Shown in pieces: positions 7,057-18,893 of a stretch of DNA of 36,296 nt. The DNA is from Lachnospiraceae bacterium. Lineage in GTDB: Bacteria; Bacillota; Clostridia; Lachnospirales; Lachnospiraceae. The position numbers and the translations under genes are program-made. Below the pieces are notes generated by a model. It had not been told where the DNA came from. It searched no databases and worked only from the letters and a program-made list of their open reading frames with translations. The stretch lies in contig JAFQQI010000001.1 in the NCBI GenBank assembly GCA_017411305.1, forward strand, positions 1 to 36,296, read 5' to 3'. Positions within the stretch are counted from its first letter, which is position 1, and each line of letters begins with the position of its first letter.

Positions 7057-8325
7057 ATGAAGAAGAAAACAACCGGAAACAAAAACAGAATATCGCCGTT
7101 GAAGGCTTTTTTTATAACTTTTACCACAGTTGTGGGATGCGGCTTGCTTTTCATGTTCGGATATTTTTTACTTAGCGGAAGCGGCACGGCTTTTGGCTCT
7201 GCAGATCAGGAGAGCGGCTTTTTGCGTGTTTTTTGGGAAGCCATTCCGGAAGATGCCGGGGGACAGGAAACAGACGGCTCGGGAGGGGATGGCACGAGGT
7301 ATGGTGCATTGCTGGCAGATGAAGAGGCAATGAGAGAAGGCAATATTTATGCCATGCCAAACCGTAAGGAAGGTGTAGTCAGTCTGGGCTTTGTGGGGGA
7401 TATTTTATTTGATGATGAGTATGCGGTGATGGCAAATCTGTTAAACAGGGGCGTTACCATTGAAAACGGCATTTCCGAGGAGCTGCTGGCGCAAATGCAG
7501 GGCGTGGATATCCTGATGGCCAATAATGAATTCGCTTATACTGACAGAGGCACCCCTACAGAAGGAAAAACTTATACCTTCCGGGCGGATACGGAAAGTG
7601 TCGGTTATCTGAAAGACATGGGAGTGGACATTGTTTCTTTGGCCAATAATCATTGCTATGATTTTGGGGAAACAGGGCTTTTGGATACTCTTACGACGTT
7701 AGAAGAAGCGAAAGTTCCTTATGTTGGCGCCGGAAGGAATCTGGAGGAGGCAGCAAGACCGGTTTATTTTATTTCTGGAGATATTAAAATAGCAATTGTT
7801 TCCGCAACCCAAATAGAAAGGCTGGACTATCCGGATACCAAAGGGGCTACGGACAGCAGTCCGGGTGTGTTCCGCTGCTGGAACCCTGAGAAATTGTATG
7901 AAGTGGTAACCGAAGCAAAGGAAAACAGTGATTTTGTAATTGTATTTATTCATTGGGGAACAGAAAATGTGGCAGAACCGGACTGGGCACAGCTGGAGCA
8001 GGCACCGAAGCTGGCGGAAGCCGGTGCGGATTTAGTCATAGGAGCCCATCCCCATTGCCTGCAGGGGATTCAATATTATGGTGATGTGCCCGTGGTTTAC
8101 AGTCTGGGGAACTTTTGGTTTAATTCCAAAACCGTGGATACCTGTTTATTTAAGGTGAATATTACCAAGGATGGTCTTGAAAGCATGCAGTTTATCCCAG
8201 CAATCCAAAAGGACAGCCGGACAGACCTTGCTTACGGCAGTGAAAGCCAACGTATCATATCTTATATGGAGAGTATTTCCTACGGTGCCACAATCGACAG
8301 CCAGGGCTTTGTGGGCAAGAGATAG
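7057..8325 (+). CDS. CapA-family (poly-gamma-glutamate capsule type) surface protein
   Basis: About 422 residues. A cytoplasmic basic start is followed by one membrane anchor (roughly residues 17-41, ending FMFGYFLLSG), then an acidic/Gly linker. The extracellular PGA_cap (CapA/PgsA) domain resembles calcineurin-type phosphoesterases. Motifs are LGFVGDILFDDEY, MANNEFAYTDRG, DIVSLANNHCYDFG, VFIHWGTE, LVIGAHPHCLQG and VVYSLGNFWFN; the Asp/His/Asn residues match the family's metal-site positions. Family members act in capsule or surface-polymer synthesis or release, but substrates are mostly unproven. The start is uncertain: ATG 7057 has a weak AGG close by, ATG 7045 is possible, and the GTG at 6973 lies inside the upstream terminator. 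It is a foreign-looking insert between rplA and rplJ. Confidence 0.85.
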   Translation: MKKKTTGNKNRISPLKAFFITFTTVVGCGLLFMFGYFLLSGSGTAFGSADQESGFLRVFWEAIPEDAGGQETDGSGGDGTRYGALLADEEAMREGNIYAMPNRKEGVVSLGFVGDILFDDEYAVMANLLNRGVTIENGISEELLAQMQGVDILMANNEFAYTDRGTPTEGKTYTFRADTESVGYLKDMGVDIVSLANNHCYDFGETGLLDTLTTLEEAKVPYVGAGRNLEEAARPVYFISGDIKIAIVSATQIERLDYPDTKGATDSSPGVFRCWNPEKLYEVVTEAKENSDFVIVFIHWGTENVAEPDWAQLEQAPKLAEAGADLVIGAHPHCLQGIQYYGDVPVVYSLGNFWFNSKTVDTCLFKVNITKDGLESMQFIPAIQKDSRTDLAYGSESQRIISYMESISYGATIDSQGFVGKR

Positions 8326-8410
8326 AGTGGTATAGGGGATAGAGAGCTTGGGGAGAAAAGGGTGAAACTAAGGAAAAGAGAAAAAACAGGAAAAAATGCA
8401 GATTTCGGGA

Positions 8411-8439
8411 TTGACAGACCGGAAATGCTGTGATATTGT
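8411..8439 (+). promoter_or_regulatory. Promoter for rplJ-rplL
   Basis: Consensus TTGACA (8411-8416) and TATTGT (8434-8439) are separated by 17 bp, with extended -10 TG at 8431-8432. Transcription should begin near 8446, right at the first hairpin of the L10 leader. Confidence 0.85.
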
Positions 8440-8445
8440 AATAAA

Positions 8446-8577
8446 GGTCGTTTGCGACCATGCCGAAGACAGTAGGTGCCAAAGGCTATCGTAGCCGGAA
8501 GCGTAAGTGTATCGCCTACCGAGGAGAAGAGTTTATGATGATGAATTCTGTCCTTCCGTCTTTGGAGGGACTTTTTT
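8446..8577 (+). ncRNA. L10 ribosomal-protein leader (autoregulatory)
   Basis: The rplJ 5' UTR begins with GGTCG-TTTG-CGACC (8446-8459). A larger bulged structure follows, closed by GTAGG (8472-8476) with CCTAC (8515-8519) and containing GGCTATCGTAGCC and GGAAGCGTAAG-type internal elements. This layout and position match the L10 leader described in Firmicutes, in which the L10-L12 complex binds a mimic of its 23S rRNA site. A Rho-independent terminator ends the leader, so control here is probably by premature termination. A covariance-model search would settle the family assignment. Confidence 0.8.
8550..8577 (+). terminator. Attenuator terminator inside the L10 leader
   Basis: GTCCTTCC (8550-8557) and GGAGGGAC (8564-8571) form an 8-bp stem with one G-U pair, followed by six T residues (8572-8577). 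It lies 46 nt before rplJ, so full-length mRNA needs read-through. Confidence 0.8.
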
Positions 8578-8622
8578 ATAAGTAAGCTCCTTTCGGCACG
8601 AAATCTAAAAGGAGGTAAAAAA

Positions 8623-9243
8623 ATGGCAAAAGTTGAATTGAAACAGCCTATCGTGGCTGAGATTTCAGAAAGCATCAAAGAAGCACAGTCCGTTGTACTT
8701 GTTGACTACCGTGGACTTACAGTAGAACAGGATACAAGACTTCGTAAGCAGCTTCGTGAAGCAGGAATCACTTACAAGGTGTACAAGAACACCATGATGA
8801 ACTTTGCATTCAAGGGAACAGATTTCGAAGCACTTGCTCCTTATCTTGAAGGACCCAGCGCTATCGCAATCTCTACAGAAGATGCAACAGCTCCTGCAAG
8901 AGAACTTTGCAAGTTTGCAAAGGAAGCTCCCAAGCTTGAAGTTAAGGGCGGTGTAGTTGAAGGTATCGCATATGATGCAGCAGGCATCAGCGAAATCGCT
9001 AAGATTCCTTCAAGAGAAGAATTACTGTCCAAGTTGTTTGGCAGCATGCAGTCTCCTATTGCAAACTTCGCTCGCGTACTGAATCAGTTAGCAGAAAAGG
9101 GTGGCGCATCCGAATGTGCAGCACCTGCAGCTGAGGAAGCTCCCGCAGCAGAAGAAGCAGCACCTGCAGAGGAAGCTGTAGCAGAAGCTCCTGCTGAAGA
9201 AGCAGCAGTAGAAGAAGCACCCGCAGAAACACCTGCGGAATAA
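8623..9243 (+). CDS. rplJ: 50S ribosomal protein uL10 with an unusual acidic Ala/Glu tail
   Basis: Residues 1-163 are a standard bacterial L10: MAKVELKQPIVAEISESIK, VVLVDYRGLTVEQ, KVYKNTMMNFAF, the LEGPSAIAIS stretch, and the C-terminal L12-binding helix. L10 anchors L12 dimers to the ribosomal stalk. The protein is 206 residues, about 40 longer than typical. The extra residues 164-206 are nearly all Ala, Glu and Pro (repeats like PAAEEA and PAEEA). This somewhat resembles the flexible acidic tails of archaeal and eukaryotic P-stalk proteins. AAAAGGAGGT gives a strong ribosome binding site. Expression is set by the promoter and L10 leader just upstream; rplL follows after 83 nt. Confidence 0.97.
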   Translation: MAKVELKQPIVAEISESIKEAQSVVLVDYRGLTVEQDTRLRKQLREAGITYKVYKNTMMNFAFKGTDFEALAPYLEGPSAIAISTEDATAPARELCKFAKEAPKLEVKGGVVEGIAYDAAGISEIAKIPSREELLSKLFGSMQSPIANFARVLNQLAEKGGASECAAPAAEEAPAAEEAAPAEEAVAEAPAEEAAVEEAPAETPAE

Positions 9244-9279
9244 TTCACAAAATTGTGAAATGAAACTTTCCGCGGGAAA
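9244..9279 (+). promoter_or_regulatory. Two dyads in the rplJ-rplL spacer
   Basis: TTCACAA-AA-TTGTGAA (9244-9259) and TTTCC-GCG-GGAAA (9267-9279) are perfect inverted repeats in the 83-nt spacer. They may protect or process the mRNA, or tune the L12:L10 ratio. There is no T-run, so they are not a terminator. Confidence 0.4.
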
Positions 9280-9326
9280 CCACGGAGTAACCGAAAAATA
9301 AAAGATTAAAACGGAGGAAATGAAAA

Positions 9327-9704
9327 ATGGCAAAATTATCCACTCAGGAATTTATTGACGCTATCAAAGAGTTAACAGTATTAGAATTAAATGATTTAGT
9401 TAAAGCATGTGAAGAAGAATTCGGCGTATCCGCAGCAGCAGGTGCTGTAGTAGTTGCAGCAGCCGGCGATGGCGCAGCAGCAGCTGAAGAAAAGACAGAA
9501 TTCGACGTAGAACTTACAGATGTAGGTCCTAACAAGGTTAAGGTTATCAAGGTTGTTCGTGAAGCTACAGGCCTTGGCTTAAAGGAAGCTAAAGACTTAG
9601 TTGATTCCGCACCTAAGATGGTTAAGGAAGGCGCTTCCAAGGAAGAAGCTGAAGACATCAAGGCTAAGCTTGAAGCAGAAGGCGCTAAGGTTACTCTTAA
9701 GTAA
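9327..9704 (+). CDS. rplL: 50S ribosomal protein bL12 (L7/L12)
   Basis: A 125-residue protein of normal length. The N-terminal dimerisation/L10-binding helices ([20 protein letters not shown]) are followed by an Ala-rich hinge (about residues 38-54). The C-terminal factor-binding domain contains [26 protein letters not shown]12 copies on the stalk recruit and activate EF-Tu, EF-G and other GTPases. ACGGAGG lies 9 nt before the start. It is translated from the rplJ transcript and followed by a terminator or attenuator that should reduce flow into rpoB. Confidence 0.98.
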   Translation: MAKLSTQEFIDAIKELTVLELNDLVKACEEEFGVSAAAGAVVVAAAGDGAAAAEEKTEFDVELTDVGPNKVKVIKVVREATGLGLKEAKDLVDSAPKMVKEGASKEEAEDIKAKLEAEGAKVTLK

Positions 9705-9744
9705 TCAGACACGACTACTGATAATTAAAAAAATGATTGAAAGG

Positions 9745-9776
9745 CGGTTGGCATGCTTGCGTGTCAGCCGTTTTTT
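9745..9776 (+). terminator. Terminator/attenuator between rplL and rpoB
   Basis: CGGTTGGCAT (9745-9754) pairs with GTGTCAGCCG (9761-9770), with three G-U pairs, and is followed by TTTTTT. The wobble pairs suggest partial rather than complete termination. Confidence 0.7.
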
Positions 9777-9805
9777 GTATTTTCCAAAAAATTGAAAAAT
9801 GATTA

Positions 9806-9834
9806 TTGACTATAAAATTGATTTGTAGTAGAAT
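9806..9834 (+). promoter_or_regulatory. Promoter for rpoB-rpoC
   Basis: TTGACT (9806-9811) and TAGAAT (9829-9834) are separated by 17 bp. The predicted 5' UTR is roughly 85 nt. It lets RNA polymerase genes be expressed independently of rplJL. Confidence 0.75.
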
Positions 9835-9927
9835 GGATGATGCACTATTGTGGTGTGGTATGCAAATTTTGCAGTATTGCACTTTATATATAGAAGGCAA
9901 AATCATAAAGAACGGGGTGAAATGTCA

Positions 9928-12900
9928 ATGGAAAAGAACAGAATACGTCCTATTGCCACAGGCAGAAGCTTGCGTATGAGTTATTCACGACAGGAAGAAG
10001 TTTTGGAGATGCCAAACCTGATAGAAGTTCAGAAGGATTCCTATAAGTGGTTTCTGGAAGAAGGTCTGAAAGAGGTTTTTGACGATATCTCTCCCATCGC
10101 AGATTACAGCGGCCATTTAAGCCTTGAATTTGTGGACTTTGAACTGTGTGAAGACGACGTAAAATATTCTATTGAAAAATGTAAGGAAAGAGATGCTACT
10201 TATGCGGCGCCTCTTAAAGTAAAGGTTCGTCTCTATAACAAAGAGAAGGAAGAAATCAGCGAACATGAAATTTTCATGGGTGATCTTCCGATTATGACAG
10301 AAACCGGTACATTCGTAATTAACGGTGCTGAGCGTGTTATCGTAAGTCAGCTCGTTCGTTCCCCCGGTATCTATTATGCAATCGGTCATGACAAGATTGG
10401 TAAGAGACTGTTCTCCTCAACCGTAATTCCTAACCGTGGTGCATGGCTTGAGTATGAAACAGACTCCAACGATATTTTTTATGTACGTGTTGACCGTACC
10501 AGAAAGGTTCCCATTACCGTATTAATCAGAGCTCTTGGTGTAGGCACTAATGAGGAAATCAGAGAATTATTCGGTGATGAACCCAAAATTGAAGCCAGCT
10601 TTTCCAAAGACGTTTCTGAGAACTATCAGGAAGGTCTCTTAGAGTTATACAAAAAGATTCGTCCCGGCGAGCCTTTAAGCGTTGAAAGTGCAGAAAGCTT
10701 AATCAACGCTATGTTCTTTGACCCCAGAAGATATGATTTGGCTAAGGTTGGTAGATACAAATTCAATAAGAAACTGGCTTTCCGCAACAGAATCAGACAT
10801 CATATCTTGGCTGAGGATGTTGTAGATACCATTACAGGTGAAGTGCTTGCAACAGCAGGTACTAAGGTGAGTGCTGAACTTGCTGATGTTATCCAGAATG
10901 CGGCAGTTCCTTATGTATATATCCAGACAGAAGAAAAGAACGTAAAAGTTCTTTCCAATATGATGGTGGAAATTACCAATTTCATTGAGTGTGAACCGAA
11001 GGAACTTGGTATCACGGAAAAGGTATATTACCCCGTACTTGCACAGATTATCGAAGAGTTCGGCGAAGATCCGGAAGCTTTGGCTGATGCAATTAAGAAA
11101 AACGTACATGAGCTGATTCCTAAGCACATTACCAAGGAAGATATTCTTGCGTCCATTAACTACAATATTCACTTAGAGTATGGTATCGGTAATGATGATG
11201 ATATCGACCACCTTGGTAACAGACGTATCAGAGCCGTAGGTGAATTGTTACAGAATCAGTACAGAATCGGTCTTTCCAGATTGGAAAGAGTAGTTCGTGA
11301 AAGAATGACTACACACGATGCAGAGGATATTTCTCCTCAGGTACTTATCAATATTAAACCCGTACAGGCTGCCGTAAAGGAATTCTTCGGTTCCTCTCAG
11401 CTGTCCCAGTTTATGGACCAGAACAACCCTCTTGGTGAGTTGACTCATAAGAGACGTCTCTCCGCATTAGGTCCCGGTGGTCTTTCCAGAGACCGTGCCG
11501 GATTCGAGGTTCGAGACGTACACTATTCCCACTACGGAAGAATGTGTCCTATCGAAACCCCTGAAGGTCCTAACATCGGTTTGATTAACTCTCTTGCATC
11601 CTATGCAAGAATTAATGAATATGGCTTTATTGAAGCTCCTTATCGTGAAATCGATAAGTCTGACCCGGCTAATCCCCGTGTCACAGATAAGGTTATTTAC
11701 ATGACCGCTGATGAAGAAGATAACTATCATGTAGCACAGGCAAACGAACTTCTTGACGAAAAAGGTTACTTCGTAAAGAATACCGTATCCGGTCGTTACA
11801 GAGAGGAAACTTCCGAATATCCGAAGGCTATGTTCGATTACATGGACGTATCCCCTAAGATGGTATTCTCCGTGGCAACAGCCCTGATTCCTTTCCTTGA
11901 GAACGATGATGCGAACCGTGCGCTGATGGGATCTAACATGCAGCGTCAGGCAGTGCCCCTTCTTACTACGGAAGCACCTGCAGTAGGTACCGGTATGGAA
12001 CCTAAGGCAGCGGTTGACTCCGGTGTTTGTGTGGTAGCAAAGAAGTCAGGTACCATTGATTATGTATCTTCCAATTTAATTAAGATGTCTTATGATGACG
12101 GCGAGAAGGAAGAATACCACTTAACTAAGTTCTCCAGAAGTAACCAGTCTAACTGCTACAATCAGAAGCCTATTGTATTTAAGGGTGATCATGTGGCAGC
12201 AGGTCAGGTAATCGCAGACGGTCCTTCCACTGCACAGGGTGAGCTTGCACTTGGTAAGAATCCTCTTATTGGCTTTATGACATGGGAAGGTTACAACTAC
12301 GAAGATGCTGTTCTTTTAAGTGAAAGACTGGTACAGGAAGATGTTTATACTTCCGTACACATTGAAGAATATGAAGCAGAAGCACGTGACACCAAGTTAG
12401 GACCGGAAGAAATTACAAGAGACGTTCCCGGCGTTGGTGATGATGCACTGAAGGATTTGGATGAAAGAGGTATTATCCGTATCGGTGCAGAGGTTCGTGC
12501 AGGCGATATTTTGGTTGGTAAGGTAACTCCTAAAGGAGAAACCGAGCTGACAGCAGAAGAAAGACTCCTTAGAGCAATCTTCGGTGAAAAAGCAAGAGAA
12601 GTAAGAGATACCTCCTTAAAGGTACCTCACGGCGAATACGGTATTATCGTAGATGCTAAGATTTTCACAAGAGAAAACGGTGATGAATTATCACCCGGTG
12701 TAAATCAGGCAGTTCGTATCTACATTGCGCAGAAGAGAAAGATTTCCGTAGGTGATAAGATGGCTGGTCGTCACGGTAACAAGGGTGTAGTTTCCCGTGT
12801 ACTTCCCGTAGAAGATATGCCCTACCTTCCTAACGGACGTCCTCTTGACATCGTGCTGAATCCTTTGGGTGTACCTTCCCGTATGAATATCGGACAGGTA

Positions 12901-13788
12901 CTTGAGATTCACTTGTCCTTAGCGGCAAAGGCACTTGGCTTTAATGTAGCAACACCGGTATTTGACGGTGCAAACGAAAATGATATTATGGATACGCTCG
13001 ACTTGGCGAACGATTACGTTAACTTAAGCTGGGAAGAGTTTGAAGCAAAACACGGTAAGGAATTACTTCCCGAAGTGCTTCAATATCTGTCAGATAACAG
13101 AGACCACAGAGAATTATGGAAAGGCGTTCCGATTTCCAGAGACGGTAAGGTAAGACTCCGTGACGGTAGAACAGGTGAGTACTTCGACAGCCCGGTTACA
13201 ATCGGACACATGCATTATCTGAAGCTTCATCATTTGGTTGATGATAAGATTCATGCACGTTCCACAGGTCCTTATGCGCTGGTAACACAGCAGCCGTTAG
13301 GTGGTAAGGCCCAGTTCGGCGGACAGCGTTTCGGTGAAATGGAAGTTTGGGCACTGGAAGCTTACGGTGCATCCTATACACTTCAGGAAATCCTGACAGT
13401 GAAGTCCGATGACGTTCTCGGACGTGTGAAGACCTACGAAGCAATTATTAAGGGCGAAAATATCCCTGAACCCGGTATCCCTGAATCCTTCAAGGTATTA
13501 CTGAAGGAATTACAGTCCATCGGTTTGGATGTGAAGGTTCTTCGCGAAGATAACACAGAAGTAGAAATCATGGAAACCATTGACTACGGTGACAGCGATT
13601 ACCGTTATGAAATGGAAGGAGATAACAAGAACTATGACTACGGTCAGGATTCTTTATCCGCCATGGGTTATCAGAAGCAGGAATTTGACGAGGAAAGCGG
13701 TGAGCTTGTAGCGTCTGATGAAGAATTCGACGAAGCATTTGAAGATGATTTTGAAGAAGGCTTAGATATGGATTCTTACGAAGAGTAG
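9928..13788 (+). CDS. rpoB: DNA-directed RNA polymerase subunit beta
   Basis: 1286 residues from ATG 9928, chosen because GGGGTGA at 9914-9920 is 7 nt upstream. ATG 9922 is too close to that site, and a frame extension to 9850 reads into the promoter region. All major beta-subunit landmarks are present: [18 protein letters not shown], the rifampicin-pocket region [20 protein letters not shown] then [25 protein letters not shown], the [15 protein letters not shown] catalytic region, and the [22 protein letters not shown]-terminus. The Asp, His and Ser positions where rifampicin resistance usually arises are wild type. The final 40 or so residues form an Asp/Glu-rich tail. rpoC follows after 35 nt. 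Confidence 0.98.
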   Translation: MEKNRIRPIATGRSLRMSYSRQEEVLEMPNLIEVQKDSYKWFLEEGLKEVFDDISPIADYSGHLSLEFVDFELCEDDVKYSIEKCKERDATYAAPLKVKVRLYNKEKEEISEHEIFMGDLPIMTETGTFVINGAERVIVSQLVRSPGIYYAIGHDKIGKRLFSSTVIPNRGAWLEYETDSNDIFYVRVDRTRKVPITVLIRALGVGTNEEIRELFGDEPKIEASFSKDVSENYQEGLLELYKKIRPGEPLSVESAESLINAMFFDPRRYDLAKVGRYKFNKKLAFRNRIRHHILAEDVVDTITGEVLATAGTKVSAELADVIQNAAVPYVYIQTEEKNVKVLSNMMVEITNFIECEPKELGITEKVYYPVLAQIIEEFGEDPEALADAIKKNVHELIPKHITKEDILASINYNIHLEYGIGNDDDIDHLGNRRIRAVGELLQNQYRIGLSRLERVVRERMTTHDAEDISPQVLINIKPVQAAVKEFFGSSQLSQFMDQNNPLGELTHKRRLSALGPGGLSRDRAGFEVRDVHYSHYGRMCPIETPEGPNIGLINSLASYARINEYGFIEAPYREIDKSDPANPRVTDKVIYMTADEEDNYHVAQANELLDEKGYFVKNTVSGRYREETSEYPKAMFDYMDVSPKMVFSVATALIPFLENDDANRALMGSNMQRQAVPLLTTEAPAVGTGMEPKAAVDSGVCVVAKKSGTIDYVSSNLIKMSYDDGEKEEYHLTKFSRSNQSNCYNQKPIVFKGDHVAAGQVIADGPSTAQGELALGKNPLIGFMTWEGYNYEDAVLLSERLVQEDVYTSVHIEEYEAEARDTKLGPEEITRDVPGVGDDALKDLDERGIIRIGAEVRAGDILVGKVTPKGETELTAEERLLRAIFGEKAREVRDTSLKVPHGEYGIIVDAKIFTRENGDELSPGVNQAVRIYIAQKRKISVGDKMAGRHGNKGVVSRVLPVEDMPYLPNGRPLDIVLNPLGVPSRMNIGQVLEIHLSLAAKALGFNVATPVFDGANENDIMDTLDLANDYVNLSWEEFEAKHGKELLPEVLQYLSDNRDHRELWKGVPISRDGKVRLRDGRTGEYFDSPVTIGHMHYLKLHHLVDDKIHARSTGPYALVTQQPLGGKAQFGGQRFGEMEVWALEAYGASYTLQEILTVKSDDVLGRVKTYEAIIKGENIPEPGIPESFKVLLKELQSIGLDVKVLREDNTEVEIMETIDYGDSDYRYEMEGDNKNYDYGQDSLSAMGYQKQEFDEESGELVASDEEFDEAFEDDFEEGLDMDSYEE

Positions 13789-13823
13789 TATGATATGAAA
13801 AATTTCCGGAAGGAGTGCCAAAA

Positions 13824-16800
13824 ATGTCAGAAACAAAACAGGAAGTGTATCAGCCGATGACATTCGATGCCATCAAGATTGGTTTAGCGTCACCCGAAAA
13901 GATTCTGGATTGGTCCAGAGGCGAGGTATTAAAGCCTGAAACCATCAACTACAGAACCTTAAAGCCTGAAAAGGACGGTCTGTACTGTGAAAAGATTTTC
14001 GGACCCAGCAAGGATTGGGAATGTCATTGTGGTAAATATAAGAAAATCAGATATAAAGGCGTTGTCTGCGATCGTTGTGGTGTAGAAGTTACTAAATCCA
14101 GCGTTCGTAGAGAGCGTATGGGACACATTGAACTTGCAGCTCCCGTGTCTCATATCTGGTATTTTAAAGGAATCCCCAGCCGTATGGGATTGATTCTGGA
14201 TTTATCTCCCAGAGTACTGGAAAAGGTGCTTTACTTTGCATCTTATATCGTACTTGATGCAGGAGAATCCAATCTGGAATACAAGCAGGTTCTCTCTGAA
14301 AAGGAATATCAGGATGCAAGAGAAACCTACGGAAACAAGTTCCGCGTAGGCATGGGTGCAGAAGCAATCAAAGAGCTTTTGCAGGCAATCGATTTAGAGG
14401 CAGAAGCAGTAGAATTAAAGACAGGACTTAAGGAATCCACCGGCCAGAAGAGAGCAAGAATCATTAAGAGACTTGAGGTTGTGGAAGCATTCAGAGAGTC
14501 AGGAAACGATCCTGCATGGATGATTATGGATGCTATTCCGGTAATTCCCCCTGATTTACGTCCTATGGTACAGTTAGACGGCGGACGTTTTGCTACTTCC
14601 GACTTAAATGACTTGTACAGAAGAATTATCAACAGAAATAACCGTTTAAAGAGACTCCTTGAATTGGGAGCTCCCGATATTATCGTTCGTAACGAAAAGA
14701 GAATGCTTCAGGAAGCAGTAGATGCTCTTATCGACAACGGCAGACGCGGAAGACCTGTAACAGGCCCCGGTAACAGAGCACTGAAGTCTCTGTCCGACAT
14801 GCTGAAAGGTAAATCCGGACGTTTCCGTCAGAACTTACTTGGTAAGCGTGTAGACTACTCCGGACGTTCCGTTATCGTAGTTGGACCGGAACTTAAGATT
14901 TATCAGTGCGGTCTTCCTAAGGAAATGGCTATCGAGCTGTTCAAGCCTTTCGTGATGAAGGAGCTTGTTGCAAGAGGTATTTCCCAGAATATTAAGAATG
15001 CAAAGAAGCTTGTTGAAAGATGGGATACACAGGTTTGGGACGTTCTTGAAGAAGTAATTAAAGAGCATCCCGTTATGTTAAACCGTGCTCCTACTCTTCA
15101 CAGACTTGGTATTCAGGCATTTGAGCCTATCCTTGTAGAGGGTAAAGCAATTAAGCTTCATCCCCTTGTATGTACAGCCTTCAACGCCGACTTCGACGGT
15201 GACCAGATGGCGGTACACCTTCCTCTTTCCATGGAAGCACAGGCTGAGTGTAGATTCTTATTACTCTCACCCAACAACCTGCTGAAGCCTTCCGATGGTG
15301 GTCCCGTAGCCGTTCCTTCTCAGGATATGGTACTTGGTATTTACTACCTGACCCAGGAAAGACCCGGTGCAATCGGTGAAGGTAAGTTCTACAAGAATGT
15401 AAACGAAGCAATCCTTGCTTATGAAAACGGAGCATGTACACTTCACTCCAGAATCAAAGTAAGAGTAAGCAAAAAGAATGCAGATGGTGAAGTTGTTACC
15501 GGTACGGTAGAATCCACATTGGGACGTTTCCTCTTTAATGAGATTCTTCCTCAGGATTTGGGCTTTGTAGACCGTAGCAACCCTGAAAACCTTCTTCTTC
15601 CGGAAGTGGATTTCCACGTAGGAAAGAAGCAGTTAAAGCAGATCCTTGAAAAAGTAATTAATACACACGGTGCTTCCAAGACAGCAGAAGTACTCGACCT
15701 TATCAAAGCAACCGGTTACAAGTATTCTACAAGAGCAGCGATGACCGTATCTATTTCCGATATGACAGTTCCTGCCCAGAAACAGCAGATGCTTGATGAG
15801 GCACAGGCAACCGTAGATAAGATTTCACAGAACTTCAGACGTGGTCTTATTACCGAAGAAGAAAGATACCGTGCAGTAGTTGAAACTTGGAACGATACCG
15901 ATAAGCAGCTTACGGAAGTACTGCTTGCAGGTCTTGATAAGTATAACAACATCTACATGATGGCTGACTCCGGTGCCCGTGGTTCCAACCAGCAGATTAA
16001 GCAGCTGGCAGGTATGCGTGGTCTGATGGCTGATACAACAGGTAGAACCATTGAACTTCCTATTAAGTCCAACTTCCGTGAAGGTCTGGACGTTTTGGAA
16101 TACTTCATGTCTGCTCATGGTGCACGTAAGGGTCTGTCCGATACGGCGCTGAGAACCGCTGACTCCGGTTATTTGACCAGACGTATGGTTGACGTTTCCC
16201 AGGAACTCATTATCCGTGAAGTAGACTGTATGGAAGGCGCTGAGGAAATCCCCGGCATGACCGTTAAGGCATTCATGGACGGTAAGGAAACCATCGAAAG
16301 CTTAAAAGACAGAATTACAGGAAGATATTCCTGTGAAAATATTACAGACAAAGACGGTAATGTAATCGTTAAGCGTAATCATATGATTACACCCAGCCGT
16401 GCCGCTAAGATTTTATCCGTAGGTGTGGATGAAAAGGGTGAACCCATTGAAGCAGTAAAGATTCGTACCATCTTGAATTGCCGTTCCCACAACGGTATCT
16501 GTGCAAAGTGCTACGGTGCTAACATGGCAACCGGTGAAGCAGTACAGGTTGGTGAAGCTGTAGGTATTATTGCAGCACAGTCTATCGGTGAACCCGGTAC
16601 ACAGTTGACCATGCGTACCTTCCATACCGGTGGTGTTGCGGGTGACGATATTACACAGGGTCTTCCCCGTGTAGAGGAACTTTTTGAAGCAAGAAAGCCT
16701 AAGGGACTTGCAATCATTGCTGAATTTGGTGGTGTTGCGACTATTAAGGATACCAAGAAGAAACGTGAAATTGTTATTACTAACGAAGAAACAGGTGAAT

Positions 16801-17492
16801 CCAAGGCATACTTAATTCCTTACGGTTCCAGAATTAAGATTATGGATGGCGCAGTGCTTGAAGCCGGTGATGAACTGACAGAAGGTAGCGTAAATCCTCA
16901 TGACTTACTGAAGATTAAAGGTATCCGTGCCGTTCAGGATTATATGCTCCGTGAAGTACAGAGAGTATATCGTCTCCAGGGTGTAGATATCAGTGATAAG
17001 CATATCGAAGTGATTGTACGTCAGATGCTTAAGAAGGTAAGAATCGAAAATAATGGTGATACAGATTTCCTTCCCGGTACACTGGTAGACGTACTTGACT
17101 ACGAGGATATGAATGCACAGCTGATTGCAGAAGGCAAAGAACCTGCAGAAGGCAAACAGGTAATGCTTGGTATTACCAAGGCAGCACTTGCAACTAACTC
17201 CTTCTTATCCGCAGCTTCCTTCCAGGAAACAACCAAGGTTCTGACAGAAGCAGCAATTAAGGGTAAGGTAGATCCTCTGATTGGTCTGAAAGAAAACGTT
17301 ATTATCGGTAAGCTGATTCCTGCAGGTACAGGTATGAAGCGTTATCGTAACACAATTCTTTCTACTGACAACAAGCTTGCAGGAACTATTGATGTAGAAG
17401 ATGCTCTGACAGAAGAAATTGCAGAGCCTCAGATAGACATTGATGCAGAAGAAGCAGCAGAGACTGAAGAGGCTGTAGCAGTAGAAGAATAA
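13824..17492 (+). CDS. rpoC: DNA-directed RNA polymerase subunit beta'
   Basis: 1222 residues from ATG 13824; the in-frame GTG 13815 overlaps the GGAAGGAG ribosome binding site. The N-terminal zinc finger has CHCG and CDRCG. The clamp/switch region includes [20 protein letters not shown]. The catalytic magnesium motif is NADFDGDQM. The second zinc site has [11 protein letters not shown]. The rim and trigger-loop region contains [21 protein letters not shown]. The C-terminus ends in an acidic, Glu/Ala-rich tail. It forms the active centre with beta and is co-transcribed with rpoB. A strong terminator closes the unit. Confidence 0.98.
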   Translation: MSETKQEVYQPMTFDAIKIGLASPEKILDWSRGEVLKPETINYRTLKPEKDGLYCEKIFGPSKDWECHCGKYKKIRYKGVVCDRCGVEVTKSSVRRERMGHIELAAPVSHIWYFKGIPSRMGLILDLSPRVLEKVLYFASYIVLDAGESNLEYKQVLSEKEYQDARETYGNKFRVGMGAEAIKELLQAIDLEAEAVELKTGLKESTGQKRARIIKRLEVVEAFRESGNDPAWMIMDAIPVIPPDLRPMVQLDGGRFATSDLNDLYRRIINRNNRLKRLLELGAPDIIVRNEKRMLQEAVDALIDNGRRGRPVTGPGNRALKSLSDMLKGKSGRFRQNLLGKRVDYSGRSVIVVGPELKIYQCGLPKEMAIELFKPFVMKELVARGISQNIKNAKKLVERWDTQVWDVLEEVIKEHPVMLNRAPTLHRLGIQAFEPILVEGKAIKLHPLVCTAFNADFDGDQMAVHLPLSMEAQAECRFLLLSPNNLLKPSDGGPVAVPSQDMVLGIYYLTQERPGAIGEGKFYKNVNEAILAYENGACTLHSRIKVRVSKKNADGEVVTGTVESTLGRFLFNEILPQDLGFVDRSNPENLLLPEVDFHVGKKQLKQILEKVINTHGASKTAEVLDLIKATGYKYSTRAAMTVSISDMTVPAQKQQMLDEAQATVDKISQNFRRGLITEEERYRAVVETWNDTDKQLTEVLLAGLDKYNNIYMMADSGARGSNQQIKQLAGMRGLMADTTGRTIELPIKSNFREGLDVLEYFMSAHGARKGLSDTALRTADSGYLTRRMVDVSQELIIREVDCMEGAEEIPGMTVKAFMDGKETIESLKDRITGRYSCENITDKDGNVIVKRNHMITPSRAAKILSVGVDEKGEPIEAVKIRTILNCRSHNGICAKCYGANMATGEAVQVGEAVGIIAAQSIGEPGTQLTMRTFHTGGVAGDDITQGLPRVEELFEARKPKGLAIIAEFGGVATIKDTKKKREIVITNEETGESKAYLIPYGSRIKIMDGAVLEAGDELTEGSVNPHDLLKIKGIRAVQDYMLREVQRVYRLQGVDISDKHIEVIVRQMLKKVRIENNGDTDFLPGTLVDVLDYEDMNAQLIAEGKEPAEGKQVMLGITKAALATNSFLSAASFQETTKVLTEAAIKGKVDPLIGLKENVIIGKLIPAGTGMKRYRNTILSTDNKLAGTIDVEDALTEEIAEPQIDIDAEEAAETEEAVAVEE

Positions 17493-17523
17493 ATCTTCTT
17501 ACTAAATTGATTAGTGGTTTAAG

Positions 17524-17563
17524 ACTCCGTGTATACTATATATAGTAGACACGGAGTTTTCTT
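17524..17563 (+). terminator. Rho-independent terminator after rpoC
   Basis: A perfect 9-bp stem, ACTCCGTGT (17524-17532) with ACACGGAGT (17549-17557), encloses a further TACTA/TAGTA pairing and is followed by TTTTCTTG. Confidence 0.9.
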
Positions 17564-17629
17564 GTATTCATCTGTTAAAAATGACGGAAAAAAGGCGTAC
17601 TTTTTGCTTAAAATTTACATGGAAATATA

Positions 17630-17658
17630 TTGACAATCAAAAAGTGAAGAATTATACT
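17630..17658 (+). promoter_or_regulatory. Promoter of the str operon (rpsL-rpsG-fusA)
   Basis: Consensus TTGACA (17630-17635) and TATACT (17653-17658) are separated by 17 bp. The rpsL start codon lies 69 nt downstream of the -10 box. Confidence 0.85.
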
Positions 17659-17726
17659 ATTTTAGTGTGCGATAAAATGCACATAAGAAGAAATTGGTTT
17701 AATCCACAAACAGGAGGTGAAACAGA

Positions 17727-18807
<1,081 letters not shown>

Positions 18808-18893
18808 TCAGTTTTGTGACCAACCTCATAGACCTGATTTGGCGGCGTGAAGCCTTATGGCTTTGCCCAGACTAATATAAGGAGGAAAAACCT

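Noticed and set aside
9088-9333. Minus-strand Cys/Phe-rich ORF opposite the L10 tail
   Set aside because: Its odd composition is the complement of Ala/Glu codons; no ribosome binding site or family resemblance.
9850-9927. Upstream extension of rpoB
   Set aside because: It overlaps the region just after the promoter; the ribosome binding site and family alignment favour ATG 9928.
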